Source: Portulaca oleracea
Lineage: Eukaryota; Streptophyta; Magnoliopsida; Caryophyllales; Portulacaceae
Reading direction: 5' to 3'
Assembly (NCBI GenBank): GCA_029582165.1
Contig: CM055887.1
Span: 14,493,690-14,557,689, forward strand
Length of the DNA: 64,000 bases
Part shown: piece by piece, positions 44,976 through 56,468 of the stretch
Layout of the letters: every line of letters begins with the position of its first letter
Numbering within the stretch: position 1 is the stretch's first letter
The notes under the pieces: generated by a model
What the model was told of the DNA's origin: nothing
The model's input: only the letters and a program-made list of their open reading frames with translations
Databases searched by the model: none
Program-made: the position numbers and the translations under genes

Positions 44976-45480
44976 GTCACGGGCGTGACTGGCTGCGGGA
45001 ATCAGAACCAAAAATGTTAATGGGGAGGGTCACGGGTGTTACCTTGAGGGTCGTGGGCGTGACCATTGGTTGGTTGCAGCTGTGACTCATGAGGTCACGG
45101 GCGTGACTCTGGGCGATTCATGAACAAAGTCATCTCCTTGTCACCGTGTCACGACCGCGACGAAGAGCGTTACCGGCGCGATGCTATATGTCACTAGCAT
45201 GACTCAATCCTCTAACAATATGGCATCCGACCGGGGGAAGGGGAGGGAACGTCACGGGCGCGATCATGCTTGTCACGGCCATGACCTGGGTTGTCACGGG
45301 CGTGACTGCGTGCTAGACAATTTTTCTACCGAGTTTGGAACGTGCATAACTTCTTCATATGAACTCTGATTTGGCCCCGTAGGATATTGAAGGATTTATG
45401 GTGTAAAGAGTATAACATGTCTTTTCTTTGCCAAATTTCATCCAACTTTCTTCTTTTCCTTTGGGTGATCTTCCAACCCG
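44976..45480. mobile_element. LTR-like segment with a cluster of GTCACGGGCGTGAC palindromes
   Basis: GTCACG-N2-4-CGTGAC words lie at 44976, 45029, 45049, 45093, 45188, 45251, 45272 and 45293 (perfect at 44976 and 45293). They are followed by TGCATAACTTCTTCATATGA (45343-45362), then ACTCTGATTTGG. This resembles the block after the palindromes in both Tat LTRs. LTR limits are not clear. The ORF at 45181-45369 is palindrome-derived. Confidence 0.5.
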
Positions 45481-46078
45481 ACCCATGCTTGACGTGAATG
45501 ATCATTATGATCCTAGATACCCAAAAGGACCCAAAATATCCATGGTGCTCCCTCCATGGTATGGAAATACCCAAAATACCTTTGTGGTTGATGTTGACCA
45601 TTTGGAGCCCAAAGAAGTCAAGTTTGACTTTGTTGCCTTATTTATGCCGAAGGACTCTTGAAGTCCTTTAGAAGACCTGAGAGGGATCCTGTTGAGGATC
45701 TAAAACCATGACCTATGGTGGGGTCTTCCTTGAAATGAACACCACCCCCAACGGTGGCCCAAAAGGCCCTCCAAGTACCTAGATTCACCTTTAAATGAAT
45801 CATGGAGGCGGGTTTAAATCGTGGAGAGAGGAGGATGGCCTTAAGAAAATCGATAACCATAAGAAAACCACCAGTGACCATAGGAGGATCGAAATTGGGT
45901 TGACTACCGTATGCTTTAGTATGCTTATATATAGAGGCTTTCTCTTGTACTCTATTTGTTCATTAAATACATGAGTAACAAATTCTCATTCATTCCGACA
46001 CATTAACCATTTCTCTGCTGATTTCTTTGACTTTCTCTTGTTTGAATCTTAACCATTTCATGATATCAGAGCAGGTTC
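45481..46078 (+). mobile_element. Copia 5' LTR end and primer binding site
   Basis: TATA-like CTTATATATAGAGG at 45923-45936. The LTR ends around 46054-46060 and the PBS TGATATCAGAGCAGG lies at 46061-46075, one base from the TGGTATCAGAGC Met-tRNA type used by copia elements. The left LTR limit is not resolved. No matching 3' LTR is seen in the window. Confidence 0.6.
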
Positions 46079-46093
46079 TTACATCACAATTTC

Positions 46094-47058
46094 ATGTTGG
46101 AGCAGTTGTCCTACATCCCACTGATCCACTTTTCATTCACTCCTGACCATCCAGGTCAATCTCTTGTTGTTGAGCCCTTCAATGGGATCGATTTTGAGAA
46201 CTGGACAAGATCAACCACTATTTCCCTTTTTACTAAGAACAAACTTGTGTTTATTAATGGTTCTTACACCCTGCCTACTGATAATTATCCTTTGTATCCC
46301 TATTGGAGAAGATGCAAAGACATGGTATCTCATGACTCTTTAACTCTCTTCACAAGAACATTCATGACAATGTTCTTTATTGTAAACTTCTAATGTTCTA
46401 TGGAAAGAGTTGGTGGAAAGTTATGGCCAATCAACAAGGCCAAGTTATTCCAAGTTCAACAAGAACTCAATGGTCTGGCTCAAGGAGACCTTGACATTGC
46501 TGATATTTCGACAAATCAAAGAAAATATGGGGTGAAATCTCTATGGTGGCCAATTTCTCACATTACACATATGGAAAATGCACATATCAAGAAAATACCA
46601 ACCTTGCTTTACAATGATATTTTAAGACTAGAAAGTCCTTCAATTCTTGATAGGACTGAATGAAGGTTACACTGGAATTCAAGGTAACATTCTTATTATG
46701 ATTTCTTTTCCTTCTTCGGGGAAGTTTATGCTATGTTGTAGGAAGAAGAATGTCAAAGACACAACAAATGCACCTCAAATTTTCTGACCGAGTGCTTCCT
46801 TTCATACTTCTTCTACATCTCACAATTATCAAAACAGAGAAGAGTCCAAGAAACCTTTATTCTGTAATCATCGCAAAACGAATGGTCACACCATTGAAAA
46901 ATGCTATAAACTACATGGCTATCCCATTAGAAATGAAAATGCCGGTGGCAATCCTAGTTCTAATGGGCACAGAAATGACTAGGGGGGGGGGGAGATTTGC
47001 TAACAATGTTCATAGTACTCAAGAAGATGATTTTGCCAATTCTTTGCCACAACACTAG
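46094..47058 (+). pseudogene. Copia gag remnant, plus strand
   Basis: Starts MLEQLSYIPLIHFSFTPDHP, then the gag N-terminal signature SLVVEPFNGIDFENWTRST and FTKNKLVFINGSYTLP. It breaks at 46393. Further frames give KLWPINKAKLFQVQQELNGL and QGDLDIADI, typical of the gag middle. A decayed knuckle with NGHTIEKCYKLHGYP lies near 46880-46925 in another frame. An 11-base G run at 46982-46992 disrupts the frame. No protease or later domain follows. It belongs with the LTR/PBS just upstream. Confidence 0.7.
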
Positions 47059-47640
47059 CTTCCAGTCAAGTTTCAATACTCCAAACTTTGCTCTTCCTTA
47101 TCTAACCCATGAGCAGAGTCAACAAATGGTCCTTCTAAGCCAACTTATGATGCATTTTTTACAATATAGATTGATCTATATGATATATGGATGACCCCAA
47201 AGATCATACAAAAGGCATAGGATGCATTTTGAATCAAAAAATGGCCTAAAGAACTCGATATATAATAAGTTTGCTTCTGTTTGGATACCAAGATTAATAA
47301 TAATATAGTCACTTCAATGTCAACCCAAATGATCTGGTCCCCTCCTAGTTTCTCTTGAGTGAGGAAATTGAGTTCCTCATCCCGCTCTAAGAATATTGGA
47401 TCAAATCTTGGGCCAATGACATTCAGTTACTCACCAAGTATACTAGGGCTTTCCATTTCAGGCCACCCTCAGTCTCCATGGTCTCCTAGGCCACCCCGAG
47501 ACCGTTTGAGGGTAAGGAATGGGTTGACAACGAAAATAATAACTCCCCGAATCAAACTCGGGCCCCTATTTTTCCATCCAAGGCTCGGGTCACGTCGGAA
47601 AAAGGTCGGAAGGAGGCAAGAAGGATGGAGAAGTGGCTAA
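47059..47640. other. Decayed retroelement sequence, no gene called
   Basis: A phrase near 47155-47190 could be the copia pre-protease region. The ORF 47359-47640 (93 codons) is Arg/Ser/Pro-rich without a domain. Confidence 0.35.
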
Positions 47641-48340
47641 GGGTGAAGGAATTCAAGTTTTTGGCTGAACAAGGCCAACACGGGTTGTGTCTTCCTGACT
47701 ATGGACTGTGTTAGTCTCTAAAGAGTTGATCTGTCAATTTTTGACTCAACATGTATCGTGTTGTTGCCCAGAAACTTGGGAAAACATCTCGAGGGTCAAC
47801 ACGGACCGTGTTACATTGCCACGGTATGTGGCAACACCCTGATTCCATGTCTACATTTTTTTCAGGCCTTCTTTTATTTTGTTTCTTCCCCACTCTCATA
47901 TATATATGTTTTGTAAGCAATAAAACAGTAACATGTTCTTGTAAATGAACTTCTAAGGTATTTTCAGACCCAATTCTCTCAAATCTCTTCTTCTTTATCC
48001 GTGCTTGCTTGTGATGGTGGATTAGAGTGCTCCCTTTAAGCCTTATTTTGTGGTTCTCTTCGTCAAACTTGGTGAGGGTTTCCATGGGGTCTCTTTGGAT
48101 GTTGTTGGCCATGCCTTTATGCATATATTGAACTCTTAGTTCAATCTTGGTGAGTATCTTTAGAGATTGAACATATCATTTAAGCTTTTGTGTTGATTTT
48201 GCACATTTGAGTCTAGATCTATCTCCACCTAGGGTTTGGTTGTGTTCTGTGAGTTCTACATTTGAGTCATTGTTGGATGAGTTTGTTGTTCCTTGCGCTG
48301 ATTTTTTTGCATTCTTTGAGTTCCAATTACTCATGGATCA
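47641..48340 (+). mobile_element. LTR-like segment with palindromes and TATA box
   Basis: Contains AACACGGACCGTGTT (47798-47812, 7-bp arms) and TTGCCACGGTATGTGGCAA (47816-47834, perfect 7-bp arms), plus weaker words near 47676 and 47748. Then come TATA-like CATATATATATG (47897-47908) and transcript-like T/C-rich sequence. The ORF on the minus strand across it (47711-48124) is an artefact. The element family is not resolved. Confidence 0.45.
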
Positions 48341-49339
48341 CCAAATGATATCTATATGAGGTGAATACCAATAAAGTAGTTTCAGTAGGAGAGACAACAT
48401 CCAAACTTAAACCTTCCTAAACCAATGAGAAATAGTCCCATGTAGGAAGCTAACTAAAGCAACAATAAAGAAACATAAGATGGGATATGGATACCTCTAA
48501 ATTAATGGAAATCCCACCTAGGTAAACTTAGGTCTTCAAGCTTGAATGTCTAAAGAAGATTCACCAACACCCAGCCAAGAACAAGTCTTCAATCACCCTG
48601 AATAACATAAAGAAAACACCAATTATTCTCTAAAGGTTGGAATCAAAGCACCACCATATAAATCATGATAAAGCTTAATGTTTTTGAAAGGGTTTTCAAA
48701 TACCCAACTGGTTTCATTTCATCGCGGTAGTTGAGTTATTTCCTCTCCATAAGCCTCTCTCTCTATATATAGGAAATAAGGCCCTATGGTTAGGGTAATA
48801 ACCTTAGGAAGGATACTAGACAATTAAGGGTAATAAGCATCCATTACAAAGATGATTAAGGGTTGGGCATTGCTCCCTATTGCACAATTGTCCAGTAGAA
48901 AATAAACAAAAGACTATGATTTGGGGCTTGGGAAGGGATAACTACATGAGGGACCACTTGACTAACAATGTAATAAACTTTGTACATATCATAACCAAAA
49001 TGATATATAAAAAGTGCCCTATAGGCATATAAGGGTTGGTGATAATTATCAAATTTGTCATCAAATGTGAGCTCCAATCCTTGAATGAGTCAATGTTAGT
49101 CAAAGTCAACCCCAAGAAATGACTAAAGTATCCTTCGCCTAAAATATCCGGTTTTTGCCTCCAAAATTGCCATCTAAGTTTGATTAACTTAGACTCATCT
49201 TGATTATTGGACTCCTAAGCTGCTTATTCCATGAAATACAGATCAGAACACCCTTATTGGAAAAGAGTTTCCCTCAACTTTTGGGGTTTGCAACTTAGCA
49301 CAAATCCCATGCAAAAACAACTCAAATAACTCCATCAGT
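48341..49339. other. Repetitive or intergenic sequence, no gene seen
   Basis: AT-rich, no domain in any frame. TATA-like CTCTATATATAGG at 48763-48775. It may include the 3' end of the minus-strand copia remnant to its right. Confidence 0.4.
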
Positions 49340-51262
49340 CGAAGTCAGGTGTCAGTCATCAACCCATCCTCCTTGAACATGCAATAGTTCTTGAAGGAGA
49401 TAATTGCCAATTCATACGGTGTCTTTTCAGCAGCTTGAATGGAGTTCTTATTCAAACTTGAGATAAGAAACTTTAAGAACATGCCCCTAAAGGCTAACAT
49501 GAAAACCGACTTAACTATCATCCATCGCACCAAATCCAATAGAGTCTGATTCCTCCTTTTCGGACACAAAATCAGCCATAGTGTTCTAGGAGGAGAGAGT
49601 TGTGAAATAATTCCACAATCTCCTAGATGATCAACGAATTCTTGGCTTAAATATTCCGCATGTCATTCCAATCGAAGAGCTTTTATTGCCCTACCAAGAT
49701 GATTCTTGTACTTTATTCTAGAATTCTCCAACCTTTAAAGCATTCAGATTTATGAATCCACTCGGATTGCCAGTAGAAGAGATGAAGTAATTATACCCAC
49801 GTTTTGTATTAATGCTCATAAGCTCACAAACATCCAAATGTATGAGTCCTATTAGATCACTACTACGTTCACCAGTTCTAGTAAAAGGTGAATTGGTAAA
49901 AACTATCAATCATGCTTCGCAAACATCCAATGATTCGAAGTTAAAACTATTCATAAACCTAGCAGTGTGCAGCTTTTGGATGCATTTGATATGACCCATT
50001 TGGCAAGGCCATAGGTAGGTTTGGTTTTAGTCAGAAATTTACCTCTTTTGTATTTGATGTGATGAACTTGTTAATCTAAATCTAATACATACTAGCCATT
50101 CAACCAAATGCCAATACCATAAGTGATTCCATCCTTAGAATATCAAAGCAACCATTTGCAATTGCGAAGGAATAACCATCCTTTTCCAATATAGATACGA
50201 AAATTATATTTTGGGTTCAGATGAGTATTTAGTTTTAGTAAATCCTGGAAGGTAAAGATAAACTATATGCTCCTATACATACTGCAACAACTCTTTACCC
50301 ATTTCCCGTGCGCAAGTTCACATCATCCTTGTTGACTTGCCTACTTCTATTTAGACCCTGCAGATTTCCACAAATGTAAGTTTCACAACCAGTACTCATA
50401 AAGCAGTGATAGTACGGTTGATTGCAATCACATTCGTACCTGGTTCGGAAACCACATTTCATGACTCTCAGTCTTCCAGATACTTAGGGCATATCCTCTT
50501 CCTGTGACCCTTGACTCGAGCAACAACTTTACCCTTGCCTTATCGATCAAACCAGACTTTTCTTGTCTTTGGCATGTGAAGCTTTTTCCCTTTGTGACCA
50601 TCTAGACATCCTCGATAGCCCTGGAGGCTGCCATTATGTCTCTTTCAATTGAAACGAGCATATCATGCAAGTTCATCAAGCTCATCCCATGCAATTGCTG
50701 GATGTAGTTCATCCTAAAAGAATGAAACCCGTCATGTAACGAGCACAAGATGATGTCAATAGCAGAATCATTGTCATAAGGGAAACTCACCCAATTGAAG
50801 TTGTTGGAGAGACTAATCATCTTCAACACATGAGGCCCCATGGGCTTACCAAGCTCCAATTGAGATTCGTAGATCTAGCGTTGAGTTCCATACCTCTTAA
50901 TTCTTGTCTGTTTCAGAAATATGCCTTCCAATTGAGGGAGATATCAAAACTCGTCTGAACCCAAAATAATTTTTGGAGATAAGAGGACTTGTGTGCCAAC
51001 GTCAAAGATGCCACTTGGAGATCATCATCCACATGACACTTCCATTTGGCTTTCACAATGTCTGAGGCATAATATCAGGTGGTTCTCCTCTTGCCTTCTC
51101 AAGAACATAATCTTTCTTTTCGTTGTTGAGAACATTTCTTAAGTGTTGATGCCAAGTCAAATAATTAAGACCAACAAGCATCTCCTTCTTAAGAAGATAA
51201 CAAAAGTATGTGATGGAAGAGATGATAGACATATTGAATTCTACACATAACAAACAATTCAT
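49340..51262 (-). pseudogene. Copia gag-protease-integrase remnant, minus strand
   Basis: From the right: gag N-terminus (51053-51262: LNYLTWHQHLRNVLNNEKKD then YVLEKARGEPPD), gag middle (50602-50859: VLKMISLSNNFNWVSFPYDN and FRMNYIQQLHGMSLMNL), a decayed protease area (50000-50560), the pre-integrase motif near 49960-50010 (LWPCQMGHIKC), and integrase (49718-49909: NSPFTRTGERSSDLIGLIHL, DVCELMSINTKRGYNYF). The end of the integrase core is at 49345-49569 (RRNQTLLDLVRWMI, EKTPYELA). Many stops. RT and RNase H are absent, so it is truncated at 49340. Different in sequence from the copia at 29497-32291. Confidence 0.75.
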
Positions 51263-52008
51263 TTTTAAATTTTATTCATCACTAAGAAATTAAACTATTT
51301 AATTTCAAATGAAAACACCATTTCAACTCTCAGTTTAGTGTTTCAATTTACCAAGATCCACAAGGCTTATGGGCTTAAGTAGACTTTGGTCTAACAAAAC
51401 TTGATCCCATTTTCTTTTGGTAGACCATCTCATGGTCACTCATTGCCAATGACTCTTGGTGAGAGGATTTGTATCAAATACAAGGCCTTCATCCTTTGTT
51501 CTTATCCTAAAACTATTTTGACTACTAATATCAATTAACCTAACTCCCACCCAACTTACTAACGATCGATGAAATAACTCACTTTGGCGAGACTATCCAT
51601 CATCTACATGGTGTTCATTACGGTGAACAATTAAATTTAAATTAACGAGAGTAGATTTCATTATCCTAATCATGTGATTCTAAGTGAACTCTTTGTGAAA
51701 AACATAATAGACATAATAAAACAACATGCTGTAAACAATTTAACGCATAATTAAAACAGCTAGTATGTCTATCTAGACTTCATTGTGCTATTCAACTAAA
51801 AGCCTTGACAGTCTTCAAGAACTCATTCTTGGACTTACAACTCCCTTGGACATGGCTCCTACTAGAATCGACATGTCTGTTGTTGTTGGACTCCCACTTG
51901 ACTTAATATCTCCAATCACAAGATTTTACAAAGTGAACCTCTTTCGAAAGAGGTTTTACAAGAATTGAATTAAAACTGATAAAATTTAACTTTTATTCAA
52001 ACCACAAC
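51263..52008. other. Probable copia 5' LTR or leader, no gene seen
   Basis: Upstream (minus-strand sense) of the copia gag. No ORF with a domain. It ends at the target duplication of the hAT-type element. LTR ends could not be fixed. Confidence 0.4.
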
Positions 52009-52763
52009 TAGGGATGGCAATAAAACCCGTACCCGCGGGTATCCGCCTCAACCCGCCCCACAAAAAGTGGGTAAGGGTACAATTTTTTTAAAAAATACGG
52101 GTACGGGTACAGGGTAGTACTCGGTGGGTACCCGGCCCGACCCGCCCCGCAAATACTTTGAAATACTTTTTAAAAAAAATTAGTTAGCTTATTGTATGTT
52201 TAAGGCCAAACGTTTGAGGCTTTACCTAAAATTTGTGTGATTGTGTTTGGTTAAAAAAAAAAAAAACTTGGAACGCAGCATGTCCTCTTCATCCTCTATT
52301 GATGTAAAATTTGAAACAAATATTTTGAGCATTGAGTACAACATCCGACAAGATTTATCGAATGCTCAGAACAAAGAACATGTTGCTCGATTCTTGCCAG
52401 TTGCCACCACATATAGGCTGCCCGAATCAACAGCAGATCTTTATACGCGGGGCCAGAATCAACGATGGCGCGCGTAAATCCGCCGGAATCAACAGAAATC
52501 ATATAGCCCCAAAAACTCGAAAAAGTGGTTAAATAACCCGAATACAACCCGGTAATTTGTGCATATGGGTATAAAATGGGTGGTAAAATTTAATCTTCAT
52601 GTAAACCCGCATAGTACCCGTTGTACCCGCATACCCGGTGGATACGGGTAAGGGTACAAATATTTAGTACCCGCTAAATACGGGTAAGGGTAAGGGTAAT
52701 GATTTTAAAGCGGTGCAGTGCAGTGCGGCTCTACCATACAGACCCCACCCATCATCATCCCTA
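52009..52763. mobile_element. Non-autonomous hAT-type element with perfect 8-bp target duplication
   Basis: 755 bp between two copies of ACCACAAC (52001-52008 and 52764-52771). Ends TAGGGATGG and CATCATCCCTA are inverted repeats. Both subterminal regions are packed with GGGTACGGGTA / TACCCGTACCC motifs (for example 52082-52140 and 52615-52700), typical of hAT transposase-binding repeats. The middle (52241-52477) is different in composition and open for 78 codons. Confidence 0.85.
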
Positions 52764-53987
52764 ACCACAACACACATACCGTATTTCACCTAACCAGACA
52801 CACTGGTCGGTAAAACTGACTATCTATGGTCATACTAGAAGCACATGTGAACAAATAATTACGGTAATATTACAATAATTATATCAAATATAACATATGC
52901 TTAAATAACAAATTATAAAGACATATTATTGCAAATAACAACCAAAAGGAAATAAGGGCAAACAATTTACCTCAGTTTCCTAAAACAGTTTGCATGATCA
53001 ACATACAAGATACTTAATTTCCAAAATCAAGTACTTCCATATTGAGGAGATTCTATATCTTCAGAAATTTTGTAAAGTTTCCAAAATTTCACAAATAATA
53101 AACCTTTATGTCAAAATATGATTCAGTAACAAAACAAATTTTGCAATTAATTTCTAAAATTAATTCCAATCTTGAATGCTTGATTTTGTTCGCACGGTTA
53201 GAGACACGATATGTGTGAGAGGTGACATAGTCCGTGTTTATGTCAAGTAGAGAATTAATTAATTTGAAAATCAACTGAATAAAATATCAAACGACCTCAA
53301 AACTCAAAGATATAAATTTTACATGCTAAAGAGTCACCCACTAACCAACTGCAATGTTTTTCCGAATTTTATCAAATTTACACAAATATAAAAAATTTAG
53401 ATAAATAAACAGATATATTTCGCTGTTGGACTAGAAAATTAATGTAAGTAACCTAAAGATTTCAAAAATTCATGATAATGATTTTCCCCACTAGTAGTCA
53501 CCCAACCGTGAATTTTCTAAGATTTTATCAAATTTACACAAATTTATAAAATTAAGAGAAATAAATAACTTTATTTTCTCTCAAACCTATAAAGTTAAAT
53601 TAATAATCGAATTGGGAAAATTCATGACAATTAGAGTAGGTATAGAACAGTTCTAGACACTTCCTATAGTTTTCTAGAATTTTTTGTCATGCTTTGATAT
53701 TTTATATTCATTTTTCTATCTATTTCTAGCAAATAGTCCAAATCAGAAATAAATTCAACAAAGTCCAATTTTGTGAATGTTAGTTATTCCACGTGTTGCC
53801 TGCTATTTAACAATCATAAAAAAAGATAAACCCCAGATTAATCAAACATATGACAACTCGATGCTAATTTTAACAATTTTTTATTTTTTGAGAAAAATTT
53901 TAACACTAAAAGTCGCATAATTAAGGCAATAATGAAATAAATGGCAATAAATCACGAAAGCTTAAAATAAATTTCCAGATTCATTAA
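52764..53987. other. AT-rich sequence with one tandem duplication
   Basis: No gene seen. Two copies of a roughly 165-bp segment sharing TTTTATCAAATTTACACAAAT lie near 53330-53400 and 53490-53560. Confidence 0.5.
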
Positions 53988-56101
53988 TTTTTTTTTTAGA
54001 CGTCAAAACACAAACCACTATATTAACTCATTTAAAAAGGTACACATATCCTCATCTACCAGATCGTTGACAAAATCCGGCGCCATCCCTACCCATACCT
54101 TTCTTCCAGGTTCCCGAGGGCAGTAATGGGCAATCTCATGTGCTACCTTATTTTTCGAACGTAAGATATGTTTGAAGCTAACAAAATTGAAACTATTACA
54201 TAAAGCAAAAACTTGTTTAACTAAAAATGAGTCAAAATTGTTCTCCCACTCTTGCTTCTGTAGTTGTTGTATCACCTTCAAAGAGTCTCCTTCCACAATC
54301 ACCTTGTCATATCCCATCTTTCTCGCTTCCTCAAGTGCCATAATACAAGCTCTGAGTTCTTCCGTTTGAGGTCCTGCAAACTTGGGTCCCTGTTCCGTGC
54401 CTGCAAGTTCGACCTCACCGCGACTGTTGCAGATGACAAACCCCCCATGCATAGTGCTCATTGTTCGCTTTGCCTCCGTCAAAATTTATCTCGACTAGTC
54501 CCGCATCGGGGGGGGGGGGGGAGGGGACACCACCTCCCCTCCATCTTCTGCTGCTGTTTTACATTGGATCTCTCCATCGCTTTGCGGTAAGCGTCCACCA
54601 TAGCCACTGCTCGGTTTGCCGCATCTCTGCCCGGCCTCTGTTCCGCTTCGTATATGAACTTCTTTCCTCTGTTCCATATGCACCACATCACCGCTACAAA
54701 GTCCCCCAGCTCGCTTCCAACCAGCTGCCCCGCTAACCACTCCATCTGGCCCATTATCGACGAGTGTCGCCTATCCCAAATCTCCTCCGTAAACTTGTTG
54801 TTTTCCCATATTTCTACTGCAAATGAGCATTGGAAATTGTGCGACTGGTTGTCTCTTCCACACTCCACAAATGGCGCACGACATGGGATAGCTTGACACT
54901 CTCCTCGCTAAGTTCTCTCCAACTGCTAACGCTTCCGCCATCGCTCTCCACCCAAAAACCCGAACCCGCGGCGGGATGTCCAAGTTCCACAGTAGCTTCC
55001 ACGCCTTTTTGCTCCGATTTTCAGCCGTGGATGGGTTATTCAGATACTGCAATGTCCGGGCCACATGATATCCCGACTTAACTGAGTACTTGCCATTTGA
55101 GGTATAGTGCCACACCAAAATGTCTTAAGGCTAGTACATGCACAACGACATGCTCATAATTATTTCTACGTCACATGGCAAGCCCCACTCTTTCAACAAC
55201 ACCTCCTTCCAAACCCCCCGATCTTTGTCTATTAGATCTGCGACCACCACGTCTTCGTTGGTTATTGGGTGCTTCTTGATCAACTTGAACGTGTGTGGTC
55301 TCGGTATCCATCCATCGTCCCAAACTCTGATCTTTTCCCCGTTTCCTACGACCCACCGTGCACCGTGCATGATCAGCCGTCTTGCCCCCCAAAGACTTCT
55401 CCAGGTCAGATTGGGTCTCACCCCTAACTCGGCGTTCAATATGTCCTTCCCTTTGAAGTATCCGGCCTGTAGCAACTTATATAATAGAGATTCCAGGTTG
55501 TTGATTAACCTCCATACCTGCTTTGCTAGAAAAGCGTCGTTGAAAGCTTCCAAGTAACGAAAACCCATCCCCCCTTCATCCTAGGTAGTTGTCAATCTCT
55601 CCCTCCCGACCTCTTCGTTTCATCATGACCCCACTAGAAGTTTGTGATTATAGCTTGAATGGAAGTACACAGGTTCTTGGGTAATTTAAAAACACTCACC
55701 GCATAGGTTGGGATTGCTTGCGCTACCACTTTTAATAGATGCGAAAGCCCTCCTCTTTCCCCTAGCCATGGAAGCAGGTAGTCCTATATACTTTTCTTGC
55801 TCAAGGACTTCTTTGATGGCTAGTACTGATGTTATCTCCCTCCTTCGGTTCTCCGGAACTCCTCTAGCAAATACCACGCTTGATTTACTCAAGTTGACCT
55901 TTTGGCCCGACGCTGCCTCGTACGTGCCCAGTAACTCCTTGAAGACACTAGCCTCTTCCATTGTCACTTTGCAGAAGAAAAGAGAGTCATATGCGAATAG
56001 TAAGTGGGAAATGCTGGGAGCTTCAGAGCAAATACGGTGTCCATGTATTCTCCCCAACCCTTCGGCTTGCTTCAATAGTGTAGAAGAAAAGAGAGTCATA
56101 T
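53988..56101 (-). mobile_element. 5'-truncated L1-type LINE, minus strand
   Basis: The 3' end is marked by ten T (53988-53997). From the right: RT C-terminal part (55686-56099: RICSEAPSISHLLFAYDSLF, where the catalytic FADD is now FAYD), linker (55131-55568: LEAFNDAFLAKQVWRLINNL), zf-RVT (54479-55118: RVFGWRAMAEALAVG, SCAICG) and RNase H (54018-54482: IVEGDSLKVIQQL, KNKVAHEIAHYC). Same family and domain order as the LINE at 34053-39609. The 5' end carries a 20-bp copy of internal sequence. A 14-base G run sits in the zf-RVT/RNase H linker (54508-54521). Confidence 0.9.
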
Positions 56102-56170
56102 CTTTCTTAAAGTCTCAATTTTTAGGTATAGTTTTTAATCTAGCAATTCAATACACGTATATAATTAATT

Positions 56171-56180
56171 GTGTGTGTGT

Positions 56181-56255
<75 letters not shown>

Positions 56256-56394
56256 TATATATGTATATGTTCGCATGTGCATGTGTGCGCGCGCGCGCGC
56301 GCGTGTGTGTATATATATATATATATAGACACACACACACATACTCACGCGCACACACGCACATGCAAACATATACATATATATGTGTGTGGGG

Positions 56395-56468
<74 letters not shown>
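56171..56468. repeat. Compound microsatellite (GT)(AT)(AC)(GC)(TA)
   Basis: (GT)5 then (AT)n at 56182-56239, (AC)n, a mixed ATGT tract, (GC)n at 56287-56302, (GT), (TA), (AC), and again (AT)n at 56399-56450 and (GT)n to 56468. GT and AC blocks face each other around AT runs, so the region is strongly self-complementary. All ORFs here are artefacts. Confidence 0.95.

Noticed and set aside
47711..48124. 137-codon minus-strand ORF
   Set aside because: It spans palindromes and a TATA-like region of an LTR-like segment; no domain or conservation.
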